9,356 nt of DNA from an uncultured Clostridia bacterium (GTDB taxonomy: Bacteria; Bacillota; Clostridia; Monoglobales; Monoglobaceae): NCBI GenBank assembly GCA_945878965.1, contig CAMCUJ010000033.1, positions 1 to 9,356 on the forward strand. Direction: 5' to 3'. Positions 1 through 6,109 of the stretch are shown here, in pieces. The notes beneath the pieces are model-generated. The model was not told the origin of the DNA, did no database searches, and saw nothing but the letters and a program-made list of their open reading frames with translations. Position numbers and translations under genes: made by a program. How positions within the stretch are numbered: the stretch's first letter is position 1; each line of letters begins with the position of its first letter.

Positions 1-59
1 CAACAAACATAATTTTATGAATAAAAATTTCGCCAACTTTTACTTGACACTAACGCTGC

Positions 60-90
60 CGCATAAAATTATTGCGTTTTTTCTTTTTAT
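60..90 (+). terminator. Possible weak terminator of an upstream gene
   Basis: A short stem (CGCA at 60-63 with TGCG at 73-76, or the alternative AACGC 52-56 with GCGTT 74-78) is followed by a T-rich run (TTTTTTCTTTTT at 77-88). It could end a transcript entering from the left. The stem is only 4-5 bp and the T-run also serves as spacer of the comEC promoter, so this may be chance. Bases 1-59 hold no coding feature I can support. Confidence 0.25.
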
Positions 91-109
91 ATGATATAAT
101 TGTTATAAT
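72..109 (+). promoter_or_regulatory. Promoter region of comEC (tandem extended -10 boxes)
   Basis: TTGCGT (72-77), a 17-bp spacer and TATAAT (95-100) preceded by TG at 92-93 give an extended -10 promoter. A second TGTTATAAT (101-109) lies just after it but lacks a good -35 at 17 bp. A consensus TTGACA occurs at 44-49 but has only TAAAAT (64-69) at a 14-bp spacing, so it is unlikely to pair with a usable -10. Transcription would start around 107-116 and read into comEC. Prediction from consensus matching only. Confidence 0.55.
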
Positions 110-165
110 ATTAATAATAAAAATTATACTTTTGAGTGACTGAAATATATTTTTTGCGTTAAAAT

Positions 166-174
166 AGGCGGTGA
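166..174 (+). promoter_or_regulatory. Ribosome binding site that sets the comEC start
   Basis: AGGCGGTGA differs from the ideal AGGAGGTGA by one base and lies 5 bases before the GTG at 180. The in-frame GTG at 171 is inside this site, so it cannot be the start if the site is used. The protein is then three residues shorter than the longest frame. Confidence 0.65.
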
Positions 175-179
175 CGGCT

Positions 180-1817
180 GTGCTTGAGTTTATAAGTAAT
201 TTTAAGAGATACCTTGTGCCGGTTTGTATTGCCTTTATAGCAGGCATCTGTCTTGCGCTATCCGATAAAGTTTCTTTGCAGTTTGTATTTTCCGTTATAT
301 TTTGTTTGGTGAGTATAAGTTTTATTTTTATGGTTTCGGTTATAACATTTAATCTCTTTCGTGTCAAAGTTAAAAAATTCAGAATTAAAATGGGACTTTA
401 CAAATGTAAAGGAGTGATAAAACTCTTTTGTGTAACTGCGTTGTGCGGTATAATTTTTGTTTCCGGATTTTTAAGAATGACAACAGCAGAATATATTCAG
501 AGCAGTAAGGCTGATAGGTTTGCGGATAGGAGTTACTTTTCAAAAATATTGGTTACGTCCGCTCCTGTGCTTAATTCTAAAAGAACCTCCGTATCCTTTG
601 GAGGAAGACTTATTTCTTATACCGATAGGGGAACTGTTTTTGGTGAAGAAGAATCCGATATAAATATTCAGATGTTTTGTACATATCCCGGTGCGTTAAA
701 TCTAAATACAGGTGATGTTATAGAAACCTACTGCAGTTTTTCAATTCCCGATTCAAGTACAAATTACGGTGATTTTGATTATAATATTTATCTTCGTCAG
801 AAAGAAATTTCACTTGTGGGATTTTCTAAATACGTAAGACTGTGTCTAAAGCCTTATGATTACAAATTTAAAGACAAATTTATTATTCTTGGTGACAGAA
901 TCAGAAAGAGCATTTGTAAAGCGATTGATGACTGCTTTAATTTCAGTCCTGATTACCGGGCGCTTCTTAAGAGTATTCTTACAGGAGATAAAAGCAGTAT
1001 GTCTGAGCCTTTGAGGGATGCTATGTCCAAATCGGGAATAAGTCATATATCCGCAGTTTCGGGTATGCACGTTTCAATTTTGTTTTCAGCGGTGAGCGTA
1101 ATTCTTGGAATGGTTAAATTCAAAAAGGAACTTATACTTATAATTTTAATTCCCGTATTGCTTGTGTTTATGACGGTTGCATCATTTTCGCCGTCGGTTA
1201 TGAGAGCGGTAATAATGCTGATTTTATTTATAGCGGCTTACCTTATAGGTCGTGACAATGACCCTATAACGGCATTATTTATTGCGGCATTTATTATCCT
1301 TTTTATAAATCCATATACTTTGTTTAGTATATCATTTCTTTTGTCGTTTGGATCAAGCCTTTCAATTCTTGTATTTGCTCCGCTTATAAAAGGTGAGCTG
1401 CTGCAAATCTCAAAAATACCTTTTGCGGGAAGCTTTATTGCAAATTCATTCTCGGTAACTATATCAAGCTTTCTCGGAACGGCTTATTTTTCGGTATACT
1501 TTTTCGGATATATAGTATTTTCGGGTCTGATTGTGAATTTGTGGGTAATACCTATAGTACCGATTTTGTTCTGCACAGGATATATGATATGGCTTTTTAA
1601 AATTATGAGTTTCAAAATCGGAATTGTTATTCTGAAATATTTTATAACTCCGCTTATCGAGCTTATATTAAGAACAGCGTATTTCTTTAAAAATATTCCG
1701 GCTTTATATCCATATTTGAAATTGCCGAGCAGGTTTCAGTTTGCTGCATATCTTTTGTTTTTGATTTTTTTATACTCGGTTTTAAAATTCAGAGAGGATA
1801 AAAGGAAAAACAGATAA
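180..1817 (+). CDS. comEC: ComEC/Rec2-family membrane protein without the metallo-beta-lactamase domain
   Basis: ComEC forms the inner-membrane channel that carries single-stranded DNA into the cell during transformation. From the GTG at 180 the protein has 545 residues: N-terminal membrane segments (about 9-60 and 80-98), a soluble DUF4131/OB-like part (about 105-220, with the family-like DFDYNIYLRQ at about 198-207), then the polytopic competence domain. That domain carries the LTGDKS segment (about 267-272), the signature SGISHISAVSGMHVS (about 285-299) and SPSVMRAVIM (about 337-346). The protein ends soon after a last hydrophobic segment, in a basic tail. Full-length ComEC is usually 700-800 residues with a C-terminal metallo-beta-lactamase domain; none is here or in the next 80 bases. 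The GTG at 171 would overlap the ribosome binding site; AGGCGGTGA (166-174) lies 5 bases before the GTG at 180. Family assignment is firm; a role in DNA uptake is inferred. Confidence 0.88.
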   Translation: MLEFISNFKRYLVPVCIAFIAGICLALSDKVSLQFVFSVIFCLVSISFIFMVSVITFNLFRVKVKKFRIKMGLYKCKGVIKLFCVTALCGIIFVSGFLRMTTAEYIQSSKADRFADRSYFSKILVTSAPVLNSKRTSVSFGGRLISYTDRGTVFGEEESDINIQMFCTYPGALNLNTGDVIETYCSFSIPDSSTNYGDFDYNIYLRQKEISLVGFSKYVRLCLKPYDYKFKDKFIILGDRIRKSICKAIDDCFNFSPDYRALLKSILTGDKSSMSEPLRDAMSKSGISHISAVSGMHVSILFSAVSVILGMVKFKKELILIILIPVLLVFMTVASFSPSVMRAVIMLILFIAAYLIGRDNDPITALFIAAFIILFINPYTLFSISFLLSFGSSLSILVFAPLIKGELLQISKIPFAGSFIANSFSVTISSFLGTAYFSVYFFGYIVFSGLIVNLWVIPIVPILFCTGYMIWLFKIMSFKIGIVILKYFITPLIELILRTAYFFKNIPALYPYLKLPSRFQFAAYLLFLIFLYSVLKFREDKRKNR

Positions 1818-1819
1818 AA

Positions 1820-1856
1820 AAGATGCTTCCGTTTATAAGGGTTACGGAAGCATCTT
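1820..1856. terminator. Hairpin terminator between convergent comEC and rpmB
   Basis: A perfect 13-bp inverted repeat (1820-1832 and 1844-1856, core AGATGCTTCCGT / ACGGAAGCATCT) encloses an 11-base loop. Read on the - strand it is followed at once by TTTTTTATCTG, a proper intrinsic terminator for rpmB, whose stop codon lies about 40 bases upstream in that direction. Read on the + strand the stem follows the comEC stop by 2 bases, but the T-tract is poor (TTGCCTTT), so termination of comEC is likely weaker. It probably works in both directions. Confidence 0.9.
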
Positions 1857-1894
1857 GCCTTTAGTTATATTTAACTTATCCACTAAATTTCAAA

Positions 1895-2083
1895 TTAAAC
1901 AGCTCTCTGAACTTTTCCTGCACGTAGGCATCTAGAACAAACATATACCTTCTTTGGTGTACCGTTGACAACTGTCTTAACTCTTCTTATATTTGGTTTC
2001 CAAGTTCTGTTAGAACGACGGTGTGAGTGCGAAACCTTTATACCGAAAGTTACGCCCTTGCCGCAAACTTCACATTTAGCCAT
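1895..2083 (-). CDS. rpmB: 50S ribosomal protein L28 (zinc-binding form)
   Basis: L28 is a small basic protein of the large ribosomal subunit. The 62-residue product has the normal length for Firmicutes L28 and starts MAKCEVCGKG. Two Cys pairs, C4-x2-C7 and C49-x2-C52, form the zinc ribbon of the Cys-containing (C+) version; many bacteria also carry a Cys-free paralogue used in zinc shortage, which is not seen here. The typical HSHRRSNRTWKPN stretch is at 19-31. The start is set by AGGAGGTG (2091-2098 on the opposite strand), 7 bases from the ATG. The gene stands alone, facing comEC and diverging from hprK, with its own promoter, a leader of about 225 bases and a terminator. Identity is certain from sequence. 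Confidence 0.97.
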   Translation of the reverse strand: MAKCEVCGKGVTFGIKVSHSHRRSNRTWKPNIRRVKTVVNGTPKKVYVCSRCLRAGKVQRAV

Positions 2084-2115
2084 GTATTAACACCTCCTAT
2101 TATGTTCATGAAAAA

Positions 2116-2308
2116 GAATTTCACTGTGGATTTAAGCACAGTTTTAAATTATCTTTAAATTAACAAGGCAAAATGCCATAAATTAACGCAATCAAGAATG
2201 GAATTAAAAATTAATTTGATGCGTTTAATATATTTTGATTATAGGAAAATATAAAAATACCATTTAAGATATGATATAATCACATTTTCAAATAAAAAAT
2301 AATCAACC
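2116..2308 (-). promoter_or_regulatory. Long structured 5' leader of rpmB, candidate cis-regulatory RNA
   Basis: If transcription starts about 7 bases after the predicted -10, near 2308, the rpmB mRNA has a leader of about 225 bases, long for a monocistronic ribosomal protein gene. It can form in order: an 8-bp stem (2236-2243 with 2275-2282); a 13-bp stem with one bulge on each side (2182-2195 with 2216-2229) holding an inner 5-bp hairpin (2203-2207 with 2211-2215); a small GGCA/TGCC hairpin (2167-2177); and a 6-bp ACTGTG/CACAGT stem (2123-2128 with 2137-2142), about 24 bases before the ribosome binding site. I do not recognise a known ribosomal-protein leader class. The AT-rich stems could partly be chance; the GC-containing pairings are the better evidence. 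Confidence 0.4.
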
Positions 2309-2314
2309 TAAAGT

Positions 2315-2343
2315 ATTATAACAGAAAAAATTAAATTTTGCAA
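2315..2343 (-). promoter_or_regulatory. Promoter of rpmB
   Basis: On the - strand TTGCAA (2343 to 2338), a 17-bp spacer and a perfect TATAAT (2320 to 2315) preceded by TG form a strong extended -10 sigma-A promoter. It reads toward rpmB, 230 bases away, with no other gene between. Confidence 0.7.
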
Positions 2344-2354
2344 GTGTTTTCGGG

Positions 2355-2371
2355 AAATTTTATTAAAATTT
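2355..2371. repeat. Perfect AT-only palindrome between two divergent promoters
   Basis: AAATTTTA-T-TAAAATTT is a perfect inverted repeat of 8-bp arms around one base. It lies between the -35 boxes of rpmB (2338-2343) and hprK (2391-2396). It could be an operator or an UP-like element serving both promoters, or a chance result of AT-rich composition. Confidence 0.4.
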
Positions 2372-2390
2372 ATTTATTTTTAAATCCTAA

Positions 2391-2419
2391 TTGCAAAATA
2401 TAATAAAAGATAGTATAAT
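2391..2419 (+). promoter_or_regulatory. Promoter of the hprK operon
   Basis: TTGCAA (2391-2396), a 17-bp spacer and perfect TATAAT (2414-2419) give a good sigma-A promoter. It has the same -35, spacer length and -10 as the divergent rpmB promoter. Transcription would start near 2426, giving hprK a leader of about 71 bases. It is the only strong promoter I see ahead of the seven-gene run. Confidence 0.7.
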
Positions 2420-2445
2420 AATAATTAATAATAACTAAATTAAAG

Positions 2446-2459
2446 TGGAATGTATTCCA
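2446..2459. promoter_or_regulatory. Palindrome in the hprK leader, candidate operator
   Basis: TGGAAT-GT-ATTCCA is a perfect inverted repeat about 20 bases after the predicted transcription start of hprK. The position suits a repressor site acting as a roadblock. The sequence does not match a regulator box that I can name with confidence. Confidence 0.35.
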
Positions 2460-2496
2460 TACCTAATACACTTAAATAAAGAGAGGTAATAGATAT

Positions 2497-3420
2497 ATGG
2501 CAGCTTTTTCGGTTAAGACGTCTAAAATAATTAAAGAATTCAAGCTTGAGAGTCTGTATGTACCTGAAGAGGACGTACTTATAGAGAGCACGGATGTAAA
2601 CCGTCCCGGACTTCAGCTTGCGGGATTTTTCAGTTATTTTGATTCAAGCAGAATTCAGATATTTGGAGTGGTAGAGAATACCTATCTTACCGAGATGACA
2701 AATGAAGAGCGTTTTGAGAGTCTTAAAAGATTGTTTGAAAGAAAGGTTCCTGCGGTAATAATAACACGAGATGCACCTGTGTTTCCCGAAATGCTGGAGC
2801 TTGCAAAGCAGTATGAGGTTCCGCTTCTTAGAACAATACATTCAACATCGGCATTTATGAGTGCCCTTATTGCATATCTTAATGTAGAGCTTGCACCAAG
2901 AATTACAAGACACGGCGTTTTGGTTGAGGTATACGGCGAAGGCGTTTTAATACTCGGCGAGAGCGGAGTCGGAAAAAGCGAGGCGGCGGTTGAGCTTATG
3001 AAAAGAGGTCATCGTTTGGTTGCGGATGATGCGGTTGAGATTAAGAAGGTATCTTCAAAGTCTTTGGTGGGTTCGGCTCCGGATATTATCAGACACTTTA
3101 TTGAAATACGCGGTATTGGAATTGTTGATGTTAAAAAGATATTCGGAATGGGTGCTGTTAAGGATACGGAAAAAGTGGACCTTGTAATTCATCTTGAAGC
3201 ATGGCAGAAAGACAAGCAGTATGACAGACTCGGACTTGTGGATGAGTATACTAATATTTTGGGAATTGATGTTCCGTCGCTTACAATTCCGGTAAAGCCG
3301 GGTCGTAACCTTGCGATTATTTTTGAGGTTGCCGCAATGAACAATCGTCAGAAACGTATGGGTTATAATGCGGCAGAGGAGCTAAACAAGAGAATTATGG
3401 AGTCTATGGGAGCGGAGTAG
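2497..3420 (+). CDS. hprK: HPr kinase/phosphorylase
   Basis: HprK phosphorylates Ser46 of HPr, and reverses it by phosphorolysis, according to fructose-1,6-bisphosphate, ATP and phosphate levels; HPr-Ser-P then works with CcpA in catabolite control. The 307-residue product has the usual length. Residues 1 to about 130 are the N-terminal HprK domain; the C-terminal kinase domain has the Walker A loop GESGVGKS (154-161), His139, Asp177-Asp178 and Glu203, placed like the catalytic residues of the Lactobacillus casei enzyme shifted by one. The family signature [11 protein letters not shown] is at 202-212. The start ATG follows AGAGGT (2482-2487) by 9 bases. It is the first gene of a seven-gene run; no ptsH or crh partner is in the window. 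Function is secure. Confidence 0.97.
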   Translation: MAAFSVKTSKIIKEFKLESLYVPEEDVLIESTDVNRPGLQLAGFFSYFDSSRIQIFGVVENTYLTEMTNEERFESLKRLFERKVPAVIITRDAPVFPEMLELAKQYEVPLLRTIHSTSAFMSALIAYLNVELAPRITRHGVLVEVYGEGVLILGESGVGKSEAAVELMKRGHRLVADDAVEIKKVSSKSLVGSAPDIIRHFIEIRGIGIVDVKKIFGMGAVKDTEKVDLVIHLEAWQKDKQYDRLGLVDEYTNILGIDVPSLTIPVKPGRNLAIIFEVAAMNNRQKRMGYNAAEELNKRIMESMGAE

Positions 3421-3441
3421 TAAACGGAGTATTTTTTGCAC

Positions 3442-3455
3442 TGAAAACGTTTTAT
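3442..3455 (+). promoter_or_regulatory. Cre-like CcpA site between hprK and the PHP gene
   Basis: TGAAAACGTTTTAT contains the palindrome AAAACGTTTT (3444-3453) and fits the catabolite-responsive element consensus TGWAANCGNTNWCA at 12 of 14 positions, failing at the last two. It lies in the largest gap of the operon (80 bp), inside the presumed transcript. CcpA with HPr-Ser-P, the product of HprK, would bind here if real. No convincing promoter accompanies it. Weak prediction. Confidence 0.35.
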
Positions 3456-3500
3456 AACGGGAAATTACCCTTTAGTGATTAAGAATGAGAAGGAGTAGAA

Positions 3501-4247
3501 TTGCAGATGAGAATTCTTGTAGATACGCATACGCATACAAATGTAAGTACACACGCACTTAGTACACTGCTTGAAAATATAGAAGCGGCAAAGAAAAAAG
3601 GACTTGAAATGCTGGTTACAACAAATCACGCACCAAGTCTTGTGGATTCGGCGCATATATGGCATTTTACCACTATTGCGAATTTGCCTAAGGTTATTAA
3701 CGGGCTTAAGCATCTTGCGGGAGCAGAGCTTAATATACTTGATACTAACGGAAATATTGATTTGCCCGAGTGGATTCTTAAGCGAATGGATGTTCTTATA
3801 GCGTCAATTCACGACCCTGTATATATGCCAAAGAGTATTGAGGAGCATACAAAGACGTGGCTTAATGTGATAAAAAATCCGTATGTTGATATTTTGGGAC
3901 ACAGCGGACACCCAAGCTATCAATATAATCACGAGGTTGTGATACGTGCCGCAAAGGAAGCTGATAAGTGTATAGAAATTAATAATCATTCATATCTTGT
4001 CAGAGAGGGAAGTCAGGAGATTTGCCGTGAGATTGCACTTATGTGCAAGAAGATAGGTGCTAAAATTGTGGTAAGCACCGATTCGCATTTCTGTTATGAT
4101 ATCGGAGATTTTGACGTAGCGGTTAAGATGCTTGAGGATATAGATTTTCCCGAAGAGCTTATTATGAATTTAAATGCGGAAAGATTTATAAACTATATAG
4201 AGAATAAAAAAGGTATTACTCTTGATTTCTCAAAGAGTGTTGGTTAA
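3501..4247 (+). CDS. PHP-domain phosphatase/hydrolase, YcdX-like
   Basis: A polymerase-and-histidinol-phosphatase (PHP) fold metalloenzyme of 248 residues, close in length to E. coli YcdX (245). All nine expected trinuclear metal ligands are visible: His10 and His12 (DTHTHT), His18, His43 (TNHAP), Glu76 (GAELNI), His104 (SIHDP), His134 (LGHSGHP), Asp194 and His196 (STDSH). The set points to an active phosphoesterase; the substrate is unknown. It lies 80 bp after hprK and 25 bp before murB, so it is probably co-transcribed with cell-wall and carbon-control genes. The start is uncertain: GAAGGAG (3489-3495) is 5 bases from the TTG at 3501 and 11 from the in-frame ATG at 3507; the two differ by two residues. 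A histidinol-phosphatase role is less likely because no his genes are nearby. Confidence 0.9.
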   Translation: MQMRILVDTHTHTNVSTHALSTLLENIEAAKKKGLEMLVTTNHAPSLVDSAHIWHFTTIANLPKVINGLKHLAGAELNILDTNGNIDLPEWILKRMDVLIASIHDPVYMPKSIEEHTKTWLNVIKNPYVDILGHSGHPSYQYNHEVVIRAAKEADKCIEINNHSYLVREGSQEICREIALMCKKIGAKIVVSTDSHFCYDIGDFDVAVKMLEDIDFPEELIMNLNAERFINYIENKKGITLDFSKSVG

Positions 4248-4272
4248 TCACAATATTGAACGGAGTAGATTT

Positions 4273-5199
4273 ATGGAAAATAAAAGATATGATGATTTAT
4301 ATAATAAACTGAGCGGAATTTTTGATGAAGATTCAATATTCAAAGATGTTCCGATGCATATTCATACCAGCTTTAAAGTAGGTGGAAATGCAGATATAAT
4401 GGTACTTCCGAAAAATTCTGATGAGATACTAAAGGCGGCAGAGCTTGCCAAAGAATATGATGCACCGTATTTTGTTATAGGCAACGGTTCTAACTTGCTT
4501 GTGGGAGATTACGGGATTGAGGGCTTGGTTATAAAGCTTTCCGGCAGAATTTCAAACGTAGAGATTGACGGCGATTCACTATATGCCGAGGCAGGTGCAA
4601 GGCTTGCCTCCATTGCACTCAAAGCACAGGTAAATTCTCTTACAGGCTTTGAGTTTGCACACGGGATTCCCGGAACGCTTGGCGGAGCGGTTATGATGAA
4701 TGCCGGAGCTTACGGCTCTGAAATGAAGAGTGTTATTGAATATGTTGACGCTTTGGATGAAAAGGGAAATATAGTAAGACTTTGCAATGAAGAATGTGAG
4801 TTTGGCTACAGAACAAGTGTATTTGAAAGAAATAATTATATAATACTCGGTGCAAAAATAAAGCTTAGTGCAGGCGATAAGGACGAGATAATGGCTGAAA
4901 TGAGAAGGCTTATGGAGCTAAGACGTGAAAAACAACCGTTTGATATGCCGAGTGCCGGAAGCACGTTTAAAAGACCGGCTAATAACTTTGCAGGAGGTCT
5001 TATTGAACAGGCAGGGCTTAAGGGCTACAGATATAAAAATGCGATGGTTTCGGATAAGCATGCGGGTTTTGTGGTAAACTGCGGAGGTGCAACTGCGAGC
5101 GAGGTAATGCACGTTATTAATACTGTCAGGGATACTGTAAATGAAAAGTTTGGAGTTATGCTTGAGCCTGAGGTTAAAATGATAGGACGATTTGAATAG
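4273..5199 (+). CDS. murB: UDP-N-acetylenolpyruvoylglucosamine reductase
   Basis: MurB is the cytosolic FAD enzyme that uses NADPH to reduce UDP-GlcNAc-enolpyruvate to UDP-MurNAc, the second committed step of peptidoglycan synthesis. The 308-residue product has the FAD-binding domain with IGNGSNLLV (69-77) and GIPGTLGGAVMMNAGAYG (131-148), YRTS (179-182), the catalytic serine in AGSTFKRP (Ser230), and a C-terminal Glu in LEPEVKMIG (Glu300 expected to be catalytic). The length fits the short type II MurB of Firmicutes. A longer frame could begin at the TTG at 4222, but it would overlap the PHP gene by 26 bases; the ATG at 4273 has CGGAG (4261-4265) 7 bases upstream and starts where the family normally begins. 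It probably shares the operon transcript. Confidence 0.96.
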   Translation: MENKRYDDLYNKLSGIFDEDSIFKDVPMHIHTSFKVGGNADIMVLPKNSDEILKAAELAKEYDAPYFVIGNGSNLLVGDYGIEGLVIKLSGRISNVEIDGDSLYAEAGARLASIALKAQVNSLTGFEFAHGIPGTLGGAVMMNAGAYGSEMKSVIEYVDALDEKGNIVRLCNEECEFGYRTSVFERNNYIILGAKIKLSAGDKDEIMAEMRRLMELRREKQPFDMPSAGSTFKRPANNFAGGLIEQAGLKGYRYKNAMVSDKHAGFVVNCGGATASEVMHVINTVRDTVNEKFGVMLEPEVKMIGRFE

Positions 5200-5247
5200 A
5201 TAAATATATGGAAAATACGGAATTTGCTGTCTGGAGGTTGATAATAC

Positions 5248-6105
5248 ATGGATTTTGTAATAATTACAGGACTCAGCGGAGCGGGAAAAACTCAGGTTGT
5301 GCAGGCGCTTGAGGATTTCGGATATTTCTGCGTTGATAATATGCCGCCGGAGCTTATACTTAAGTTTGCGGAGATATACTATCGTTCGTCCGACAAGATA
5401 AAAAAGGCGGCTATAGTAAGCGATATCCGAAGCGAGAACTTAGGCGAGCTTGCGTCAAGCCTTGATGAGCTTACACAAAACGGCTACAGCTATGAAATAA
5501 TATTTCTTGAGGCGTCGGATGAGGTGCTTATAAAGCGTTATAAGGAAACGAGAAGAAAGCATCCTCTTGCTGAGGACGGAGGTATACTTGACGGAATAAA
5601 CAGAGAGAGAAGTCTGCTTAAGGATATAAGAGAGCGTTCGACTCATATAATAGATACATCGAGATTTAAGCCGGCACAGCTTAAGGAGCATATTTCAAGG
5701 CTTTACGGCAGTGAGCAGAACTATGAGGGAATGGTTATAAACATACTTTCGTTTGGGTTTAAGTATGGAATACCTATGGATTCGGATCTTGTATTTGATG
5801 TAAGATTTCTTCCAAATCCGTTTTATATTCCCGAGCTTAAGAACTGTACGGGACTTGAAAGCAAGGTTTCGGATTATGTAATGAGCTTTGAACAGAGCGA
5901 AGAGTTTCTTAAAAGACTTGTGGATATGGTGGAGTATCTTATACCGCATTACATAGAAGAGGGGAAATCTCAGCTTGTAATATCCATTGGCTGTACCGGA
6001 GGACATCACAGAAGTGTGACTATTGCCGAGGCGCTTTATAAGCATTTAAGAGATGGTAAGCATAGTGCGGTAATAACGCATAGGGATATAACTAAGGGAG
6101 TATAG
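5248..6105 (+). CDS. rapZ: RapZ/YvcJ nucleotide-binding protein
   Basis: The family is a P-loop ATP/GTP-binding protein. In E. coli RapZ is an RNA-binding adaptor that controls glucosamine-6-phosphate synthase through small RNAs; in Bacillus YvcJ is a nucleotide-hydrolysing protein linked to competence. The 285-residue length equals that of the family. Walker A GLSGAGKT is at 8-15, VDNMPPEL at 29-36 and a Walker B-like VSDIRS at 57-62. The C-terminal domain has SFGFKYG (168-174), DVRFLPNP (184-191) and GCTGGHHRS (248-256), the conserved ligand/RNA-binding part in RapZ. GGAGG (5233-5237) is 10 bases before the ATG. Its stop is 4 bases from the yvcK start, so the pair is probably translationally coupled. 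Whether it binds RNA here is not known. Confidence 0.95.
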   Translation: MDFVIITGLSGAGKTQVVQALEDFGYFCVDNMPPELILKFAEIYYRSSDKIKKAAIVSDIRSENLGELASSLDELTQNGYSYEIIFLEASDEVLIKRYKETRRKHPLAEDGGILDGINRERSLLKDIRERSTHIIDTSRFKPAQLKEHISRLYGSEQNYEGMVINILSFGFKYGIPMDSDLVFDVRFLPNPFYIPELKNCTGLESKVSDYVMSFEQSEEFLKRLVDMVEYLIPHYIEEGKSQLVISIGCTGGHHRSVTIAEALYKHLRDGKHSAVITHRDITKGV

Positions 6106-6109
6106 AGCT

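Noticed and set aside
171..179. GTG at 171 as the comEC start
   Set aside because: It lies within the best ribosome binding site (166-174), which is correctly placed for the GTG at 180.
2235..2280. Possible + strand promoter ending in TGATATAAT (2272-2280)
   Set aside because: The -10 is good but no -35 lies at 16-18 bp, and it is inside the rpmB leader on the other strand; the promoter at 2391-2419 is much better for hprK.
3421..3500. Internal promoter or terminator between hprK and the PHP gene
   Set aside because: TTGCAC (3436-3441) has no -10 at a usable distance, and the GGG/CCC pairing near 3459-3470 is only 3 bp; neither is supported.
4222..4272. Longer murB start at TTG 4222
   Set aside because: It overlaps the end of the PHP gene, has no ribosome binding site, and adds 17 residues unlike the family; the ATG at 4273 has CGGAG at the right distance.
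5208..5310. Small frame beginning at ATG 5208 between murB and rapZ
   Set aside because: It has no ribosome binding site, runs out of frame into rapZ, and gives a short sequence with no recognisable features.
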